A stretch of DNA of 64,000 nucleotides, taken from Pseudomonadota bacterium (lineage in GTDB: Bacteria; Pseudomonadota; Alphaproteobacteria; Sphingomonadales; Sphingomonadaceae). The translations under genes and the position numbers were made by a program. Of this stretch, positions 33,363-42,538 are shown one piece after another; the stretch's first letter is position 1; the number at the start of each line of letters is the position of its first letter. A model generated the notes under the pieces. That model worked only from the letters and a program-made list of their open reading frames with translations, had not been told where the DNA came from and searched no databases. The stretch spans positions 1,142,367 through 1,206,366 of the forward strand of contig JBCBSU010000001.1 of NCBI GenBank assembly GCA_039818985.1. Reading direction: 5' to 3'.

Positions 33363-34445
33363 ATGGATGCACAGGACAGCGCAGCAAAAACCGCAGAGCC
33401 CGAACAGGCAGGCGACAGCACCCAGCCAGCGGAAAAGCGCATGAACATGATTGAGGCGATCAACAACGCTCTCGATATCATGCTCGAGCGTGACCCTAAT
33501 GTGATCCTGATGGGCGAGGATATCGGCTATTTTGGCGGCGTGTTCCGCTGCACCGCCGGTTTGCAGGAAAAGCATGGCCTGACCCGGGTATTCGACACAC
33601 CGATCAGTGAATGCGGCATTATCGGTGCCGCCGTGGGGATGGGCGCCTATGGCCTGCGTCCGGTGCCGGAAATCCAGTTTGCCGATTATATCTATCCCGG
33701 TATCGACCAGCTGATCTCCGAGGCGGCGCGGCTGCGCTATCGCTCGGCGGGTGAATTTATCTCGCCGATGACGGTGCGCTCTCCCTTTGGCGGCGGCATC
33801 TTTGGTGGCCAGACGCACAGCCAGTCACCGGAAAGCCTGTTCACCCATGTTGCGGGTTTGAAAACGGTCATTCCATCCAGCCCTTATGACGCCAAGGGTC
33901 TGTTGATTGCTGCGATCGAAGACAATGATCCGGTGATCTTTTTCGAGCCCAAGCGCATTTATAACGGACCGTTTGACGGCTTTTACGACCGCCCGGTCCA
34001 GCCCTGGTCGAAGCATCCGGACTCGCTGGTGCCTGAGGATTATTATCGTATCGATCTCGGCAAGGCGAAGATCGTGCGCGAGGGTCAGGATTTCACCATT
34101 CTGGCCTATGGCACCATGGTGCATGTCGCTCGGGCCGTTGTCGAGCATCAGGGCGTGGATGCCGAGATTATCGACCTGCGCACGCTGGTGCCGCTGGATA
34201 TCGAGGCCATCGAGCAATCGATCAAAAAGACGGGTCGTTGCATGATCATCCATGAAGCCACCCGCACCAGCGGCTTTGGGGCGGAACTGTCGGCGCTGGT
34301 GCAGGAGCGCTGCTTCTACCACCTCGAAGCCCCGATCGAACGCGTCACCGGCTTCGACACGCCCTATCCGCATTCGCTAGAATGGGCTTATTTCCCGGGC
34401 CCGATCCGTATTGGCGAAGCGATCGAGACTATCCTGAAGGACTGA
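33363..34445 (+). CDS. bkdA2: Branched-chain 2-oxoacid dehydrogenase E1 subunit beta
   Basis: This transketolase-like beta subunit (360 residues) completes the E1 active site. MGEDIGYFGGVFR, DTPISECGIIGAAVGMGAYG, EIQFADYIYPGIDQ and RSPFGGGIFGG are diagnostic, and the C-terminal DLRTLVPLD with HEA is present. ATG 33363 is preceded by GGAG at 33351-33354; an in-frame GTG at 33345 overlaps the alpha gene. An N-terminal extension (about 25 residues, Gln/Ala/Glu-rich) precedes the conserved MNMIEAINNAL. Confidence 0.92.
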   Translation: MDAQDSAAKTAEPEQAGDSTQPAEKRMNMIEAINNALDIMLERDPNVILMGEDIGYFGGVFRCTAGLQEKHGLTRVFDTPISECGIIGAAVGMGAYGLRPVPEIQFADYIYPGIDQLISEAARLRYRSAGEFISPMTVRSPFGGGIFGGQTHSQSPESLFTHVAGLKTVIPSSPYDAKGLLIAAIEDNDPVIFFEPKRIYNGPFDGFYDRPVQPWSKHPDSLVPEDYYRIDLGKAKIVREGQDFTILAYGTMVHVARAVVEHQGVDAEIIDLRTLVPLDIEAIEQSIKKTGRCMIIHEATRTSGFGAELSALVQERCFYHLEAPIERVTGFDTPYPHSLEWAYFPGPIRIGEAIETILKD

Positions 34446-34450
34446 CCATC

Positions 34451-35722
34451 ATGGCGAAATTCATCTATAACCTTCCCGATATCGGCGAGGGCATTGCCGA
34501 AGCCGAGATTGTCGGCTGGCATGTGAAGATTGGCGATACGGTGTCCGAGGACGACCAGATCGCCGATATGATGACCGACAAGGCAACGGTCGAGATCGAG
34601 TCCCCGGTGAGCGGCAAGGTGGTCGCGGTAGCCGGAGAGGTTGGTGATGTGATCGCCATTGGCGGCATGCTGGTGGAAATCGAGGTCGAGGGCGATCTCC
34701 CGGATGATGCGGCGCAAAAGGCCGAAGAGGCCGTGGCGGAAGCACCGCCGGTTGCACCCGAGGCAGAGGATGTACCAGCACCTGCGTCAGTCCCGGCACC
34801 TGCACCCGCCGCACCGGCTCCTGCACCAGCCCCAGTCCCAGCCCCAGCACAGGTCGAAACCGTGCCGGAAGAGGCCAGGGTTCAGGCATCGCCCGCAGTG
34901 CGCAAGCGGGCGCGTGAACTGGGTGTCAATCTTGCACGGGTCAAACCCCAGGCCGATGGCCGTATCCGTCATGCCGATCTCGATGCGTTTCTGAGCTATG
35001 GCGGCGGCGCCGCGCATGGTGGTCGTAAGCCCGATGAGGCACTGAAAGTCATCGGTATGCGCAAGCGGATTGCCCAGAACATGGCGGAATCGAAGCGCAA
35101 TATCCCGCATTTCACCTATGTCGAAGAGATTGACGTGACCGGGATGGAAGCGATGCGCGCCGACATGAACGGCAATCGTGGCGACAGGCCCAAGCTAACC
35201 GCACTGCCGCTGCTGATTACAGCGATCTGCCGCACCCTGCGCGACTATCCGATGCTCAATGCGCGTTATGATGACGAGGCCAATGTCGTTACCCGTTCCG
35301 GCGCGGTGCATCTTGGCATCGCAACGCAGACCGATGCCGGCCTGATGGTGCCGGTGTTGCGTGGTGCCGAGAGCATGACCATATGGGATATGGCGAGCGA
35401 AATTGCCCGTCTCGCTGAAGCCGCGCGCACCGGTAAAGCGCGTAGTGATGAATTGTCCGGAGGGACGCTAACCTTGACCTCGCTGGGGCCGTTGGGCGGT
35501 ATCAGCACGACGCCGGTTATCAATCGCCCGGAAGTCGCGATTATCGGGCCGAACAAGATCGTTGAACGTCCTGTTGTAATCGATAGCGAGATCACCATCC
35601 GCAAGATGATGAATCTCTCCATCTCTTGCGACCATCGTGTGGTCGATGGCTATGATGCGGCCAGCTTCGTTCAGGATCTGAAGCGCCGGATTGAAACGCC
35701 GGTGTTTATCTTTGCCGATTGA
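34451..35722 (+). CDS. bkdB: Branched-chain 2-oxoacid dehydrogenase E2 (lipoamide acyltransferase)
   Basis: This 423-residue core protein has an N-terminal lipoyl domain with Lys44 in TDKATVEI. An Ala/Pro linker (about 110-138, with repeated PAPAPA) follows, then a peripheral-subunit-binding domain (ASPAVRKRARELGV) and a C-terminal acyltransferase with catalytic His in SCDHRVVDGYDAA. One lipoyl domain is usual for this type. The E3 gene (lpd) is not adjacent. Its stop is directly next to the convergent barrel-protein gene (35723). Confidence 0.92.
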   Translation: MAKFIYNLPDIGEGIAEAEIVGWHVKIGDTVSEDDQIADMMTDKATVEIESPVSGKVVAVAGEVGDVIAIGGMLVEIEVEGDLPDDAAQKAEEAVAEAPPVAPEAEDVPAPASVPAPAPAAPAPAPAPVPAPAQVETVPEEARVQASPAVRKRARELGVNLARVKPQADGRIRHADLDAFLSYGGGAAHGGRKPDEALKVIGMRKRIAQNMAESKRNIPHFTYVEEIDVTGMEAMRADMNGNRGDRPKLTALPLLITAICRTLRDYPMLNARYDDEANVVTRSGAVHLGIATQTDAGLMVPVLRGAESMTIWDMASEIARLAEAARTGKARSDELSGGTLTLTSLGPLGGISTTPVINRPEVAIIGPNKIVERPVVIDSEITIRKMMNLSISCDHRVVDGYDAASFVQDLKRRIETPVFIFAD

Positions 35723-38700
35723 TTAGCGGCCCAAAAGTCCACCCAGACTCTGTTGGTCAAATTTCAGGCGGAAGGTAATGAACGGACCGCTCCGGGTATA
35801 ACGACTGTCTTCAAAGTCGCGATCCTCAAAGCCGACAAAATTGTAACCAACCGAAATATAACCGTTTTCAAAGGGCGTGATGCCGACCGTCGGGCCGCCG
35901 GCCCAGGCGATGCTGTCGGCATCGGTGCCGATACGCACGGTGCCGGCAGCACCGGCATCGATGGTGTCGCTGAGGTCAAAGCGGAAATCGGCACCGACGA
36001 CATTGCTCCAGCCTTCGACATCATCCGGTCCGAAGCGATCAAAGACATAGCGCGTGCCCCAGAAGAAGCCGTATTCTCCGCGCTCGATAAAGGCGCCGCG
36101 ATTATTGTCGATCGGGGTATAGTTGATGCTCAGGCTGTTGATCACACGGCGCGAGGTAACATCGCCATTGACCATCAACAGTGCGCCGCCAACCGGTCCG
36201 GCCTGTCCGGCAACAGCATCGCGCACGCTGTCCTCGCGGAATTCGATCTTTTCGAGGAATGACCAGCGGCTGTTGTCCGGCCGATGGGCCCAGCTCAGCT
36301 CACCCTCGATAGTATCGGTTTGCGGGCCACCATCGGCTTCGGCCCGGAAATAGCTGAACAGGCCGCCAATATTGCTGCCATTGCCGGTCTGTTTGAGCAC
36401 CGCGCTGGTGACACCATAACGGTCACCCAGATCGCCGGCGCGATATTCGGCGCGGCTGGCCCAGCTCCAGTCCTTGTTGCGATAGGTCGCTCCGGCTGTC
36501 ACCGCGATGAAATCTTCGGTCAGCGCGCCATTGGCTGCCAGGAAGCCGCCATTGGCCACTGGTTGCAGCGGGTTGATGACATTGGCGGGGTCGATATCGC
36601 CATTGAAGGTCTGGTTGCCGTCGAGCGAGAAATCGACAGTCCATTTCTCGCTCAGCTTCAATGACTGGGCAAAACCGTAGGCGGCAAAGCTGCGCGGCCC
36701 GAATTCGGCAATATCCTGCTGATTGGCGGTGGCGAGGATGCGGCCACCTGCCCAGGGCGTGATCTCGAAGCCGACCCGTGCGGTCTGGGCGTCGAAAGTG
36801 GCACCGTCGGTAATCTCATAGCTGCCGAGAATGCGGACATCCTTGGTGATGGCATAGCGCGCGCCAAAGCTGTGCCGCGCCGGGAAGTCGACACTTTCAT
36901 CCTGACCGCCAATGGCGAAGGACGTTTGCGCGTCGAGCTCGAGCTTGTTGTCGAACAGCCGCTGCGACCCGCCCAGCGTGGCGATGGTCGAACGGTTGAT
37001 GCGGCCATCGGTAAAACGATCCTCGGCATGGGTGATACCGGCGCGCAGAGAGGTCCTGTTGGCGCGATATTCCAGCTCGGCGCTGCCAGCACGGCGACGG
37101 GCGCCGGAAACCAGAAAGTCTTCCTGATAAGCGGTAACGGCCAGGCTGATTTCCTTGGTGAAGCGATAACGGCTGTCCAGTCCGAATTTGCGGGTGCCGC
37201 TTTCGACGGCATTTTGCTGACCCAGGCCAAAATTGTTCGACTGGCGGCGGACATAGGCGAGAATATCGAAATCCTTGCCGTGATGCTCGGCTTCGACCAG
37301 CCAGGCCGTCGCGGTACCGGCATCGGGGCGGCCACTGGCGACATCGCTGGTGCCGTCGGTCACGGCAAATTCGGCGCGCAGTTCGGTCTTGAGGTTCGGG
37401 CGATAGCGCAGGTCAACACCGCCAAGATCGGTATTACTGTCCGCCGTTTCGTCATGGATGGCGGTGGCGGCGACCTGCAGTTTCTGGTCCTTGCTGCGCC
37501 AGCTGACCCGGCCACCGGCATTCATCGCGCGCTGACCAACACCATCAACCTCATATTCGGCGATGATGAACTGCGGATCGAGGTTGATCCGGCTCAATAT
37601 CGGCTCGCGGAAGCGCAGTGTACCGGCGATATAGTCAATATCGTAATCGATATGCCGCGTCAGCTGGCGCTCATCGACGATGCGGTCGGAACGGAAACGG
37701 TCGCGGATCTGCAGTGTGACGCGTTCGGAATTGATGATGATATCACGTGCCGACAGGGCATAGGGACCGGTCAGGCCATTGCCCTGAATTTCCTCGCGGC
37801 GGAAGCGGAATGGCGTGTCGGCACCGAAAACAGTCGCCGAGACCTGATCCGAGCGATATTCCGCCTTCACCCCGTTGAACGAGCGCTGATAGCGGGAAAG
37901 CTGCGATTCTCCGAGACCGGTTTCATAATCGCCGAACAGAGCATAGAATTGCGGTCGCTCCAGCCGGATATACAGCCGGCGCAGGCTAGCAGCGTCGAAG
38001 CGCTGTTCCGACCGGTCGGCATAGATGGTGTAATAGCTGCGTGGATCGATAACACCGCCAAACTCGGTCTCATCGCGTTCCTTGTCGCTGTCATAGGCAA
38101 GAGTGAGCAACCATTTACCCAATATCCGGCCTTTGGCGTAAAGCGCGACCCGACCGTCGAGATTGATGCTGTCCTCATCATCGGCCAATGCCTCGAGGCG
38201 GCTGTCCAGCGTATTGAACCCGACGGTACCTGCGGCAAAACCGACGACGGTCCATGGGCGTTCGCCCGGATCAAGCCAGGTCTCGATACGCTGCGGCCGC
38301 GAGACTTCACCATCCTGAAAATTGAAATCGACCGATACCGTACCCGATGCTGTGGTCGGTGCCAGTTCGATATAGGCGATGCCGTCATCGCCCTCGACCC
38401 GCCATACCGGGCGTGCGCGTTCGAGCCCCGAAAGCTGCTGTGCTTGTTGTGCATCGACCTCGATGGCAGGCTGATAGGGGGCTGGAACCGCAAAATCGCC
38501 GACTACGCCATGACGTACCGGCTTGCCGTCGCGGTCGGTCAGCCGCACAGCGATGACCGGACGTGTGATACCGTCGGCAACCAGTACCGACCGGTCCTTG
38601 AGAAACTCGACATTGAGCGGGCTGGCGGAATAATGCACTTCGCGGGTCAGTTCCTCGACAACCTTGCCACCGGCATTGAGCACCCTTGCGCGCAGCACAT

Positions 38701-40816
38701 TGGTACGGTCATCCAGTTCGATGCCGCGCCACAGGCTCACGCCCCAGCGGCCATCGGGGCTTTTGCGTGTGCCATCGAACGACAGCAGGTCGACCACCTT
38801 GCCGTTGATGCTGAGCTCGACGGTCTGGCCCGCCATATGCTTGATCGCAACGCGCAGGCCCTTGGAGCGCGGATTGTGGTCAATCGCGGGGAACAGCCAG
38901 CCAATGCCGGCTTCCTGACCGGCAAACCAGTCACGATCGGTGCCAGCGGCCTGCTGATCGGTAAGCACTTTGGGGCGCGCGGTTGCTGGTGTGACAGCCT
39001 GTGGTGCCTCGCGTGGCGCCGTTTGGCGGGCACGGAAGTCGGCGCGTTTCAGGCTGCCGCCCCGGCCTTCGACAAAGCGCGAAATGGCGCTGCCCGCGCT
39101 GCGGGTGTTCCGGGCGCAATCGACAGGCGCCATGTCGAGCGGGAAGGTCGACGGATCGACCTGCACGACATGGAGTCCTGGCAATACGCCTTCAAAATGA
39201 TAGCGGCCATCCTGATCGGTAATGGCGAAACGGCCATCCTCCATCATCACCCGGACGCCCGCAATGCCGTTGGCGCCGCGTGGATCAATGGTACAGGCGC
39301 CATCGGTAATACGCCCGGTAATGGTGAAACGGTCGCCAATGGTATCGCGCGCGATGCGGGTAAAGGCCTCGGCAATGCCGCTGACCGCGCCGAGATTGTC
39401 GGTGGCGGTTGCCTGGTTGACGATATCGCCGGGCAGGGCATCGGGCCGGACCTCGGTCAGATAGGTCAGCAGCCCGCTTTCCCTTGGGCCAAGCGCTGGT
39501 ACGGTGACCGCGAAGCGGCGACCATCAGCAGCGATATCGGCGCTCACACGTTCGCCATTATAGCGGATGGTATCGGCGCGCAGCCGCAGCGCATTGGGCA
39601 GCTCATCGCTGATGGTAACAACACCGGTAGATCGCTGGGCATCGCTGTTTCTGACGGTGATGCGATATTGCAGCACATCGCCGGGCACTGCCAAAGCCGC
39701 CGACACTGTCTTGGTCAGGCTGATCGGCACCGCGGGCTGGTCGACCGGAATGTCGATCCGCACCGGGTCGGGATCGGACAGCGTTATGATACCGCCATAA
39801 GACCCTTCCACAATGGTGAAAGGGTCTCCGTCCGGGCGCCGCAGCGGGGCAATCTGCTCAGGCGTTCGCTCCGAGGTCCAGCTGAACGGATCAGGTGGGT
39901 CGACAATGACCCTGTAATTGCCAGGCCTCGCCAGCGGGAAGCGATAGAAACCCGGGCCGAAATCATAGACGGTGCCGCCGCTGTCGGTAACGGTCGATCC
40001 GGTAATGATTGTCGAGGGGAAGGCCGAAACCCCGTCATTGCCGAAGACTTCCGCCGGTTGCCCGCTATCGGCATCGACCAGCGTCACGCGCGCACCGGAG
40101 ACCGGAGTGCCGTCGGCACTGTCGAAGACGATACCGAAGGGATCGATCAGCACCTCGACATCGGCGGTGCCAAGCAATGTGTCGATACCATCGTCGAAAA
40201 TCTCGATGCCAAGCTGAGTACCGGGTGCAAGCGAGAGCACGCAATTTTCACGGATCAGCGCGGGAGGAATAGCGATGGTGTTGATTACCGACAGGAATTC
40301 GCCGCTATCCGGGGCGGTTTCCGTTGCGGAGATGATCTCGCGGTCGCCTTCGGGCGTCACCAGCGCAATATCGAACACATCCACGGCATCGGGATCGACA
40401 TTGTGATCCGGCGAACTGATGGCGATGACCATCGGTTCATTCGGCGTGATGCCGGTGCGCGAGCCGAGCGATGCCGGGCTGGTGTCCATATCGGCAAATG
40501 GGCCGCGAAGCGCTATAGGGATGCTACCATTGGCGGTCCGGCACTGGGTCTGCGGCAGATTTGCCTGTGTTCCGCCACCCGGCGGGTCGTCAAACTGGAA
40601 AACGGTAATGGTTACCGGGCCGCCATTGCCCGGTGGTGCACTGATGTCGAAATCCACCCTGTTCGAAGGCTGCCTGATGCGGCCATTCGGTCCATCCCAT
40701 TCTACCGACGCGACATTGCTGATGGTCTGGGCCGTTGCCTGCGTTGATGGCAAAGCGAGGCCCAAGCCAGCAATCGCGAGAGCGAAGGGCTTAACAAGGG
40801 TGGTTAGCAGTTTCAT
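35723..40816 (-). CDS. Giant secreted DUF11/SdrD-B-like protein with outer-membrane beta-barrel
   Basis: This 1697-residue protein has a signal peptide (cleavage after ATA, residue 29). Next comes a short VEWDGPNGRIRQPSN segment shared with the secreted genes upstream, then a DUF11 domain at about 365-485. A carboxypeptidase-regulatory/SdrD-B-like domain (about 495-560) contains TDQDGRYHFEGVLPG. Ig/invasin-like domains (about 650-845) follow, and from about 870 a long run of alternating amphipathic strands typical of a large beta-barrel (FGDYETGLGESQLSRYQRS, DYDIDYIAGTLRF). The final strand FITFRLKF is near the end. I infer an outer-membrane platform that displays or exports surface structures. 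The start lacks a ribosome site. Confidence 0.72.
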   Translation of the reverse strand: MKLLTTLVKPFALAIAGLGLALPSTQATAQTISNVASVEWDGPNGRIRQPSNRVDFDISAPPGNGGPVTITVFQFDDPPGGGTQANLPQTQCRTANGSIPIALRGPFADMDTSPASLGSRTGITPNEPMVIAISSPDHNVDPDAVDVFDIALVTPEGDREIISATETAPDSGEFLSVINTIAIPPALIRENCVLSLAPGTQLGIEIFDDGIDTLLGTADVEVLIDPFGIVFDSADGTPVSGARVTLVDADSGQPAEVFGNDGVSAFPSTIITGSTVTDSGGTVYDFGPGFYRFPLARPGNYRVIVDPPDPFSWTSERTPEQIAPLRRPDGDPFTIVEGSYGGIITLSDPDPVRIDIPVDQPAVPISLTKTVSAALAVPGDVLQYRITVRNSDAQRSTGVVTISDELPNALRLRADTIRYNGERVSADIAADGRRFAVTVPALGPRESGLLTYLTEVRPDALPGDIVNQATATDNLGAVSGIAEAFTRIARDTIGDRFTITGRITDGACTIDPRGANGIAGVRVMMEDGRFAITDQDGRYHFEGVLPGLHVVQVDPSTFPLDMAPVDCARNTRSAGSAISRFVEGRGGSLKRADFRARQTAPREAPQAVTPATARPKVLTDQQAAGTDRDWFAGQEAGIGWLFPAIDHNPRSKGLRVAIKHMAGQTVELSINGKVVDLLSFDGTRKSPDGRWGVSLWRGIELDDRTNVLRARVLNAGGKVVEELTREVHYSASPLNVEFLKDRSVLVADGITRPVIAVRLTDRDGKPVRHGVVGDFAVPAPYQPAIEVDAQQAQQLSGLERARPVWRVEGDDGIAYIELAPTTASGTVSVDFNFQDGEVSRPQRIETWLDPGERPWTVVGFAAGTVGFNTLDSRLEALADDEDSINLDGRVALYAKGRILGKWLLTLAYDSDKERDETEFGGVIDPRSYYTIYADRSEQRFDAASLRRLYIRLERPQFYALFGDYETGLGESQLSRYQRSFNGVKAEYRSDQVSATVFGADTPFRFRREEIQGNGLTGPYALSARDIIINSERVTLQIRDRFRSDRIVDERQLTRHIDYDIDYIAGTLRFREPILSRINLDPQFIIAEYEVDGVGQRAMNAGGRVSWRSKDQKLQVAATAIHDETADSNTDLGGVDLRYRPNLKTELRAEFAVTDGTSDVASGRPDAGTATAWLVEAEHHGKDFDILAYVRRQSNNFGLGQQNAVESGTRKFGLDSRYRFTKEISLAVTAYQEDFLVSGARRRAGSAELEYRANRTSLRAGITHAEDRFTDGRINRSTIATLGGSQRLFDNKLELDAQTSFAIGGQDESVDFPARHSFGARYAITKDVRILGSYEITDGATFDAQTARVGFEITPWAGGRILATANQQDIAEFGPRSFAAYGFAQSLKLSEKWTVDFSLDGNQTFNGDIDPANVINPLQPVANGGFLAANGALTEDFIAVTAGATYRNKDWSWASRAEYRAGDLGDRYGVTSAVLKQTGNGSNIGGLFSYFRAEADGGPQTDTIEGELSWAHRPDNSRWSFLEKIEFREDSVRDAVAGQAGPVGGALLMVNGDVTSRRVINSLSINYTPIDNNRGAFIERGEYGFFWGTRYVFDRFGPDDVEGWSNVVGADFRFDLSDTIDAGAAGTVRIGTDADSIAWAGGPTVGITPFENGYISVGYNFVGFEDRDFEDSRYTRSGPFITFRLKFDQQSLGGLLGR

Positions 40817-40819
40817 CTG

Positions 40820-40868
40820 AACAGGAGGGGATGGTCAGTAGGCAAAAGCTCCTCTGACCATCCCTGTT
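40820..40868. promoter_or_regulatory. Long intercistronic stem-loop between the DUF11 subunit and barrel genes
   Basis: An 11-bp perfect inverted repeat GGGATGGTCAG (40828-40838) / CTGACCATCCC (40854-40864), loop 15 nt. It is extended by AACA/TGTT past a 4-nt bulge to about 15 bp. It fills the 62-nt gap between the 371-residue gene and the barrel gene, reaching to 4 nt from the latter's ATG. An AGGAG lies in the loop (minus strand), while CTCCTG lies between stem and ATG. Likely to set relative expression of the two genes. Confidence 0.55.
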
Positions 40869-40878
40869 ACCTTAATCC

Positions 40879-41994
40879 TCAGTCCACGGTGACACGGAAG
40901 ACGAGGGTACGTTCATCACCGGCTGCAACGCTGGCGATGGTGCCGGTCACATCGGTACCATCGAAGCTGCCACCGGCCGATCCGTCACCATTACAGGTGA
41001 AATCGCCCGGATTGGTGCCCGGGAAGGTGCCTGCAACCGTGCCATTGAGCAGGATTGAGCCTGCTACAAAGGTGGTGTTGGCCGGAACCTCGTCGACAAT
41101 GGTCACGCCGGTCGCCGGAGCAGCACCTGCTCCCGCAGCGTTGCCGACAACGATGCAATATTCCACCGTTGCACCCGGAATGGCTTTCGGGTTGCTGGTG
41201 CCGTTGAACGGATCTTCAATGACCGTGCTGATCTTGCGAACCGTGATATCGGCGGCAGCGACAGTGAAGTCATCGGCGGCGCTGAACGCAGCGTCACGAT
41301 TGCCATCGGTATCGCCGGCACTGTCGGCAAAGACTGTGTCGACTGCAGTCGGATCGTCGGCGGACCCAAGATCCTCGGTCAGTGCGGCGCCAATGCTGCC
41401 GGTTCCGGCGGCAGTTTCACGCGCAGTCGCCGTCAGCGTGACCGAAGCCACATTGCCGGTCACTTCACCACTACCGATATCCGCAACCACGAATACGGTA
41501 ACGCTGGCATCCTGGGCCAGATCTTCGATGAATGTTGCAGTGTCGACTGCGGGATCGAAGATATTGTTGCCGTCGGTATCGACGAAGATCTGCAGGTCGG
41601 TGACGTCGGTATTGTCCGTGCCGCCATTGGGTGCGGCACCGTTGCCGCGGTTGGCTGCGCCCAACTGAAAGTCGAGCGTGGCGTTGGAGTCATTGGTGAC
41701 GACATAGGTCAGCAGCGGCGGGTTGTTTGTCAGGTCATCATTGACCTGGCCCGGCGCAACCGTGGTGGTGACCGAGTCCGATGCCGCAACCGTAAGATCG
41801 ATTTTGCGGTCGACGACAAAGGTGTCGGATGCTGTCTCGTCGCTCTGGTCGACACCGCCGACCTGATAGGACACAGTCACATTGTTGGTAATATCGGTAC
41901 CGGCAGCCGTATCCTGTGCAAAGGCCGGCATACTGATACCCCCCGCCATAGCTATGGCGGAAACGGCCGCAGTAAAGCGCAATTTCCTGTTCAT
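40879..41994 (-). CDS. Secreted DUF11-type protein (371 residues)
   Basis: Signal peptide (cleavage AFA|QD, 26-27) followed by all-beta sequence with two or three Ig-like DUF11 domains. It has a TDITNNVTVSYQVGG start, a TYVVTNDSNA strand and the calcium-site-like FVDTDGNNIFDPAVD at about 145. The last domain (from about 260) contains ATVEYCIVVGNAAG and TGVTIVDEVPANTTF. The protein is acidic, poor in Lys and Arg. It is a paralogue of the gene at 42.5-43.6 kb. AGGAG sits 7 nt upstream of the ATG. I infer a surface subunit; function unknown. Confidence 0.75.
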   Translation of the reverse strand: MNRKLRFTAAVSAIAMAGGISMPAFAQDTAAGTDITNNVTVSYQVGGVDQSDETASDTFVVDRKIDLTVAASDSVTTTVAPGQVNDDLTNNPPLLTYVVTNDSNATLDFQLGAANRGNGAAPNGGTDNTDVTDLQIFVDTDGNNIFDPAVDTATFIEDLAQDASVTVFVVADIGSGEVTGNVASVTLTATARETAAGTGSIGAALTEDLGSADDPTAVDTVFADSAGDTDGNRDAAFSAADDFTVAAADITVRKISTVIEDPFNGTSNPKAIPGATVEYCIVVGNAAGAGAAPATGVTIVDEVPANTTFVAGSILLNGTVAGTFPGTNPGDFTCNGDGSAGGSFDGTDVTGTIASVAAGDERTLVFRVTVD

Positions 41995-42046
41995 TCTGGT
42001 CTCCTGTTTTTATTTCACCCCTTCCCCAAGGAGCGAAATTCCGCGG

Positions 42047-42538
42047 CTATCTTACTATGCCACGGAAGGTTAACTTCCCTTCACTACCTTTTGTTATTTC
42101 TCGTAAAATACTCCATCGGACATGGGTAACATCGTCCACCGTAGCGGGCCTGTACCCCCCGTCCGCTGTGGCTATTCGCAAGTTTTGCAAACGCCCCCAG
42201 CTGTTGCCGCCATCGACCGATACCTGTTCGGTGCCATCCAGCGTCTCGCGGAAAGCAACCGCCTGTGGCAGCGGGTTGGTGATGACGAAATCGGTGACCG
42301 GCGCATCGCTGATATTGCGATAGCGCAGGATGAAGATCAGCTGGTCGCCGGGCAGAACCTGATCCGGTTCTTCCAGCCTGACGGCCTTGCTGTCCCCCTG
42401 GTCAATGATGCGCTCGACAAAGACTTGGCTTTCCAGTTCAATCGCACTGTTTGCCGACGCTGGCGCGGCAATCGTGCCGAGCAGTGTAGCAAAGCCAAGA
42501 AAAGCGCTCTTTATCAGATTCTTGACAGGATTTGGCAT
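42047..42538 (-). CDS. Secreted single-domain DUF11-like protein (163 residues)
   Basis: Signal peptide with cleavage near ASA|NS (29-30), then one DUF11-like beta-sandwich: LPGDQLIFILRYRNISD, PVTDFVITNPLPQAVAF, VSVDGGNSWGRL and HVRWSILREI. Its ATG overlaps the preceding stop by one base (TAATG). As a single domain it could be a cap, initiator or adaptor for the larger paralogues; this is inference. Function unknown. Confidence 0.75.
   Translation of the reverse strand: MPNPVKNLIKSAFLGFATLLGTIAAPASANSAIELESQVFVERIIDQGDSKAVRLEEPDQVLPGDQLIFILRYRNISDAPVTDFVITNPLPQAVAFRETLDGTEQVSVDGGNSWGRLQNLRIATADGGYRPATVDDVTHVRWSILREITKGSEGKLTFRGIVR

Noticed and set aside
32002-33387. 461-codon minus-strand frame opposite the E1alpha gene
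   Set aside because: Antisense shadow of the branched-chain dehydrogenase gene.
34780-34860. Repetitive stretch within the E2 gene
   Set aside because: It encodes the normal Ala/Pro interdomain linker, not a CRISPR or mobile repeat.
36872-40747. 1291-codon plus-strand open frame opposite the giant barrel gene
   Set aside because: Shadow frame of a GC-rich, acidic-protein gene; no ribosome site, no domain pattern, His/Arg-rich composition typical of antisense.
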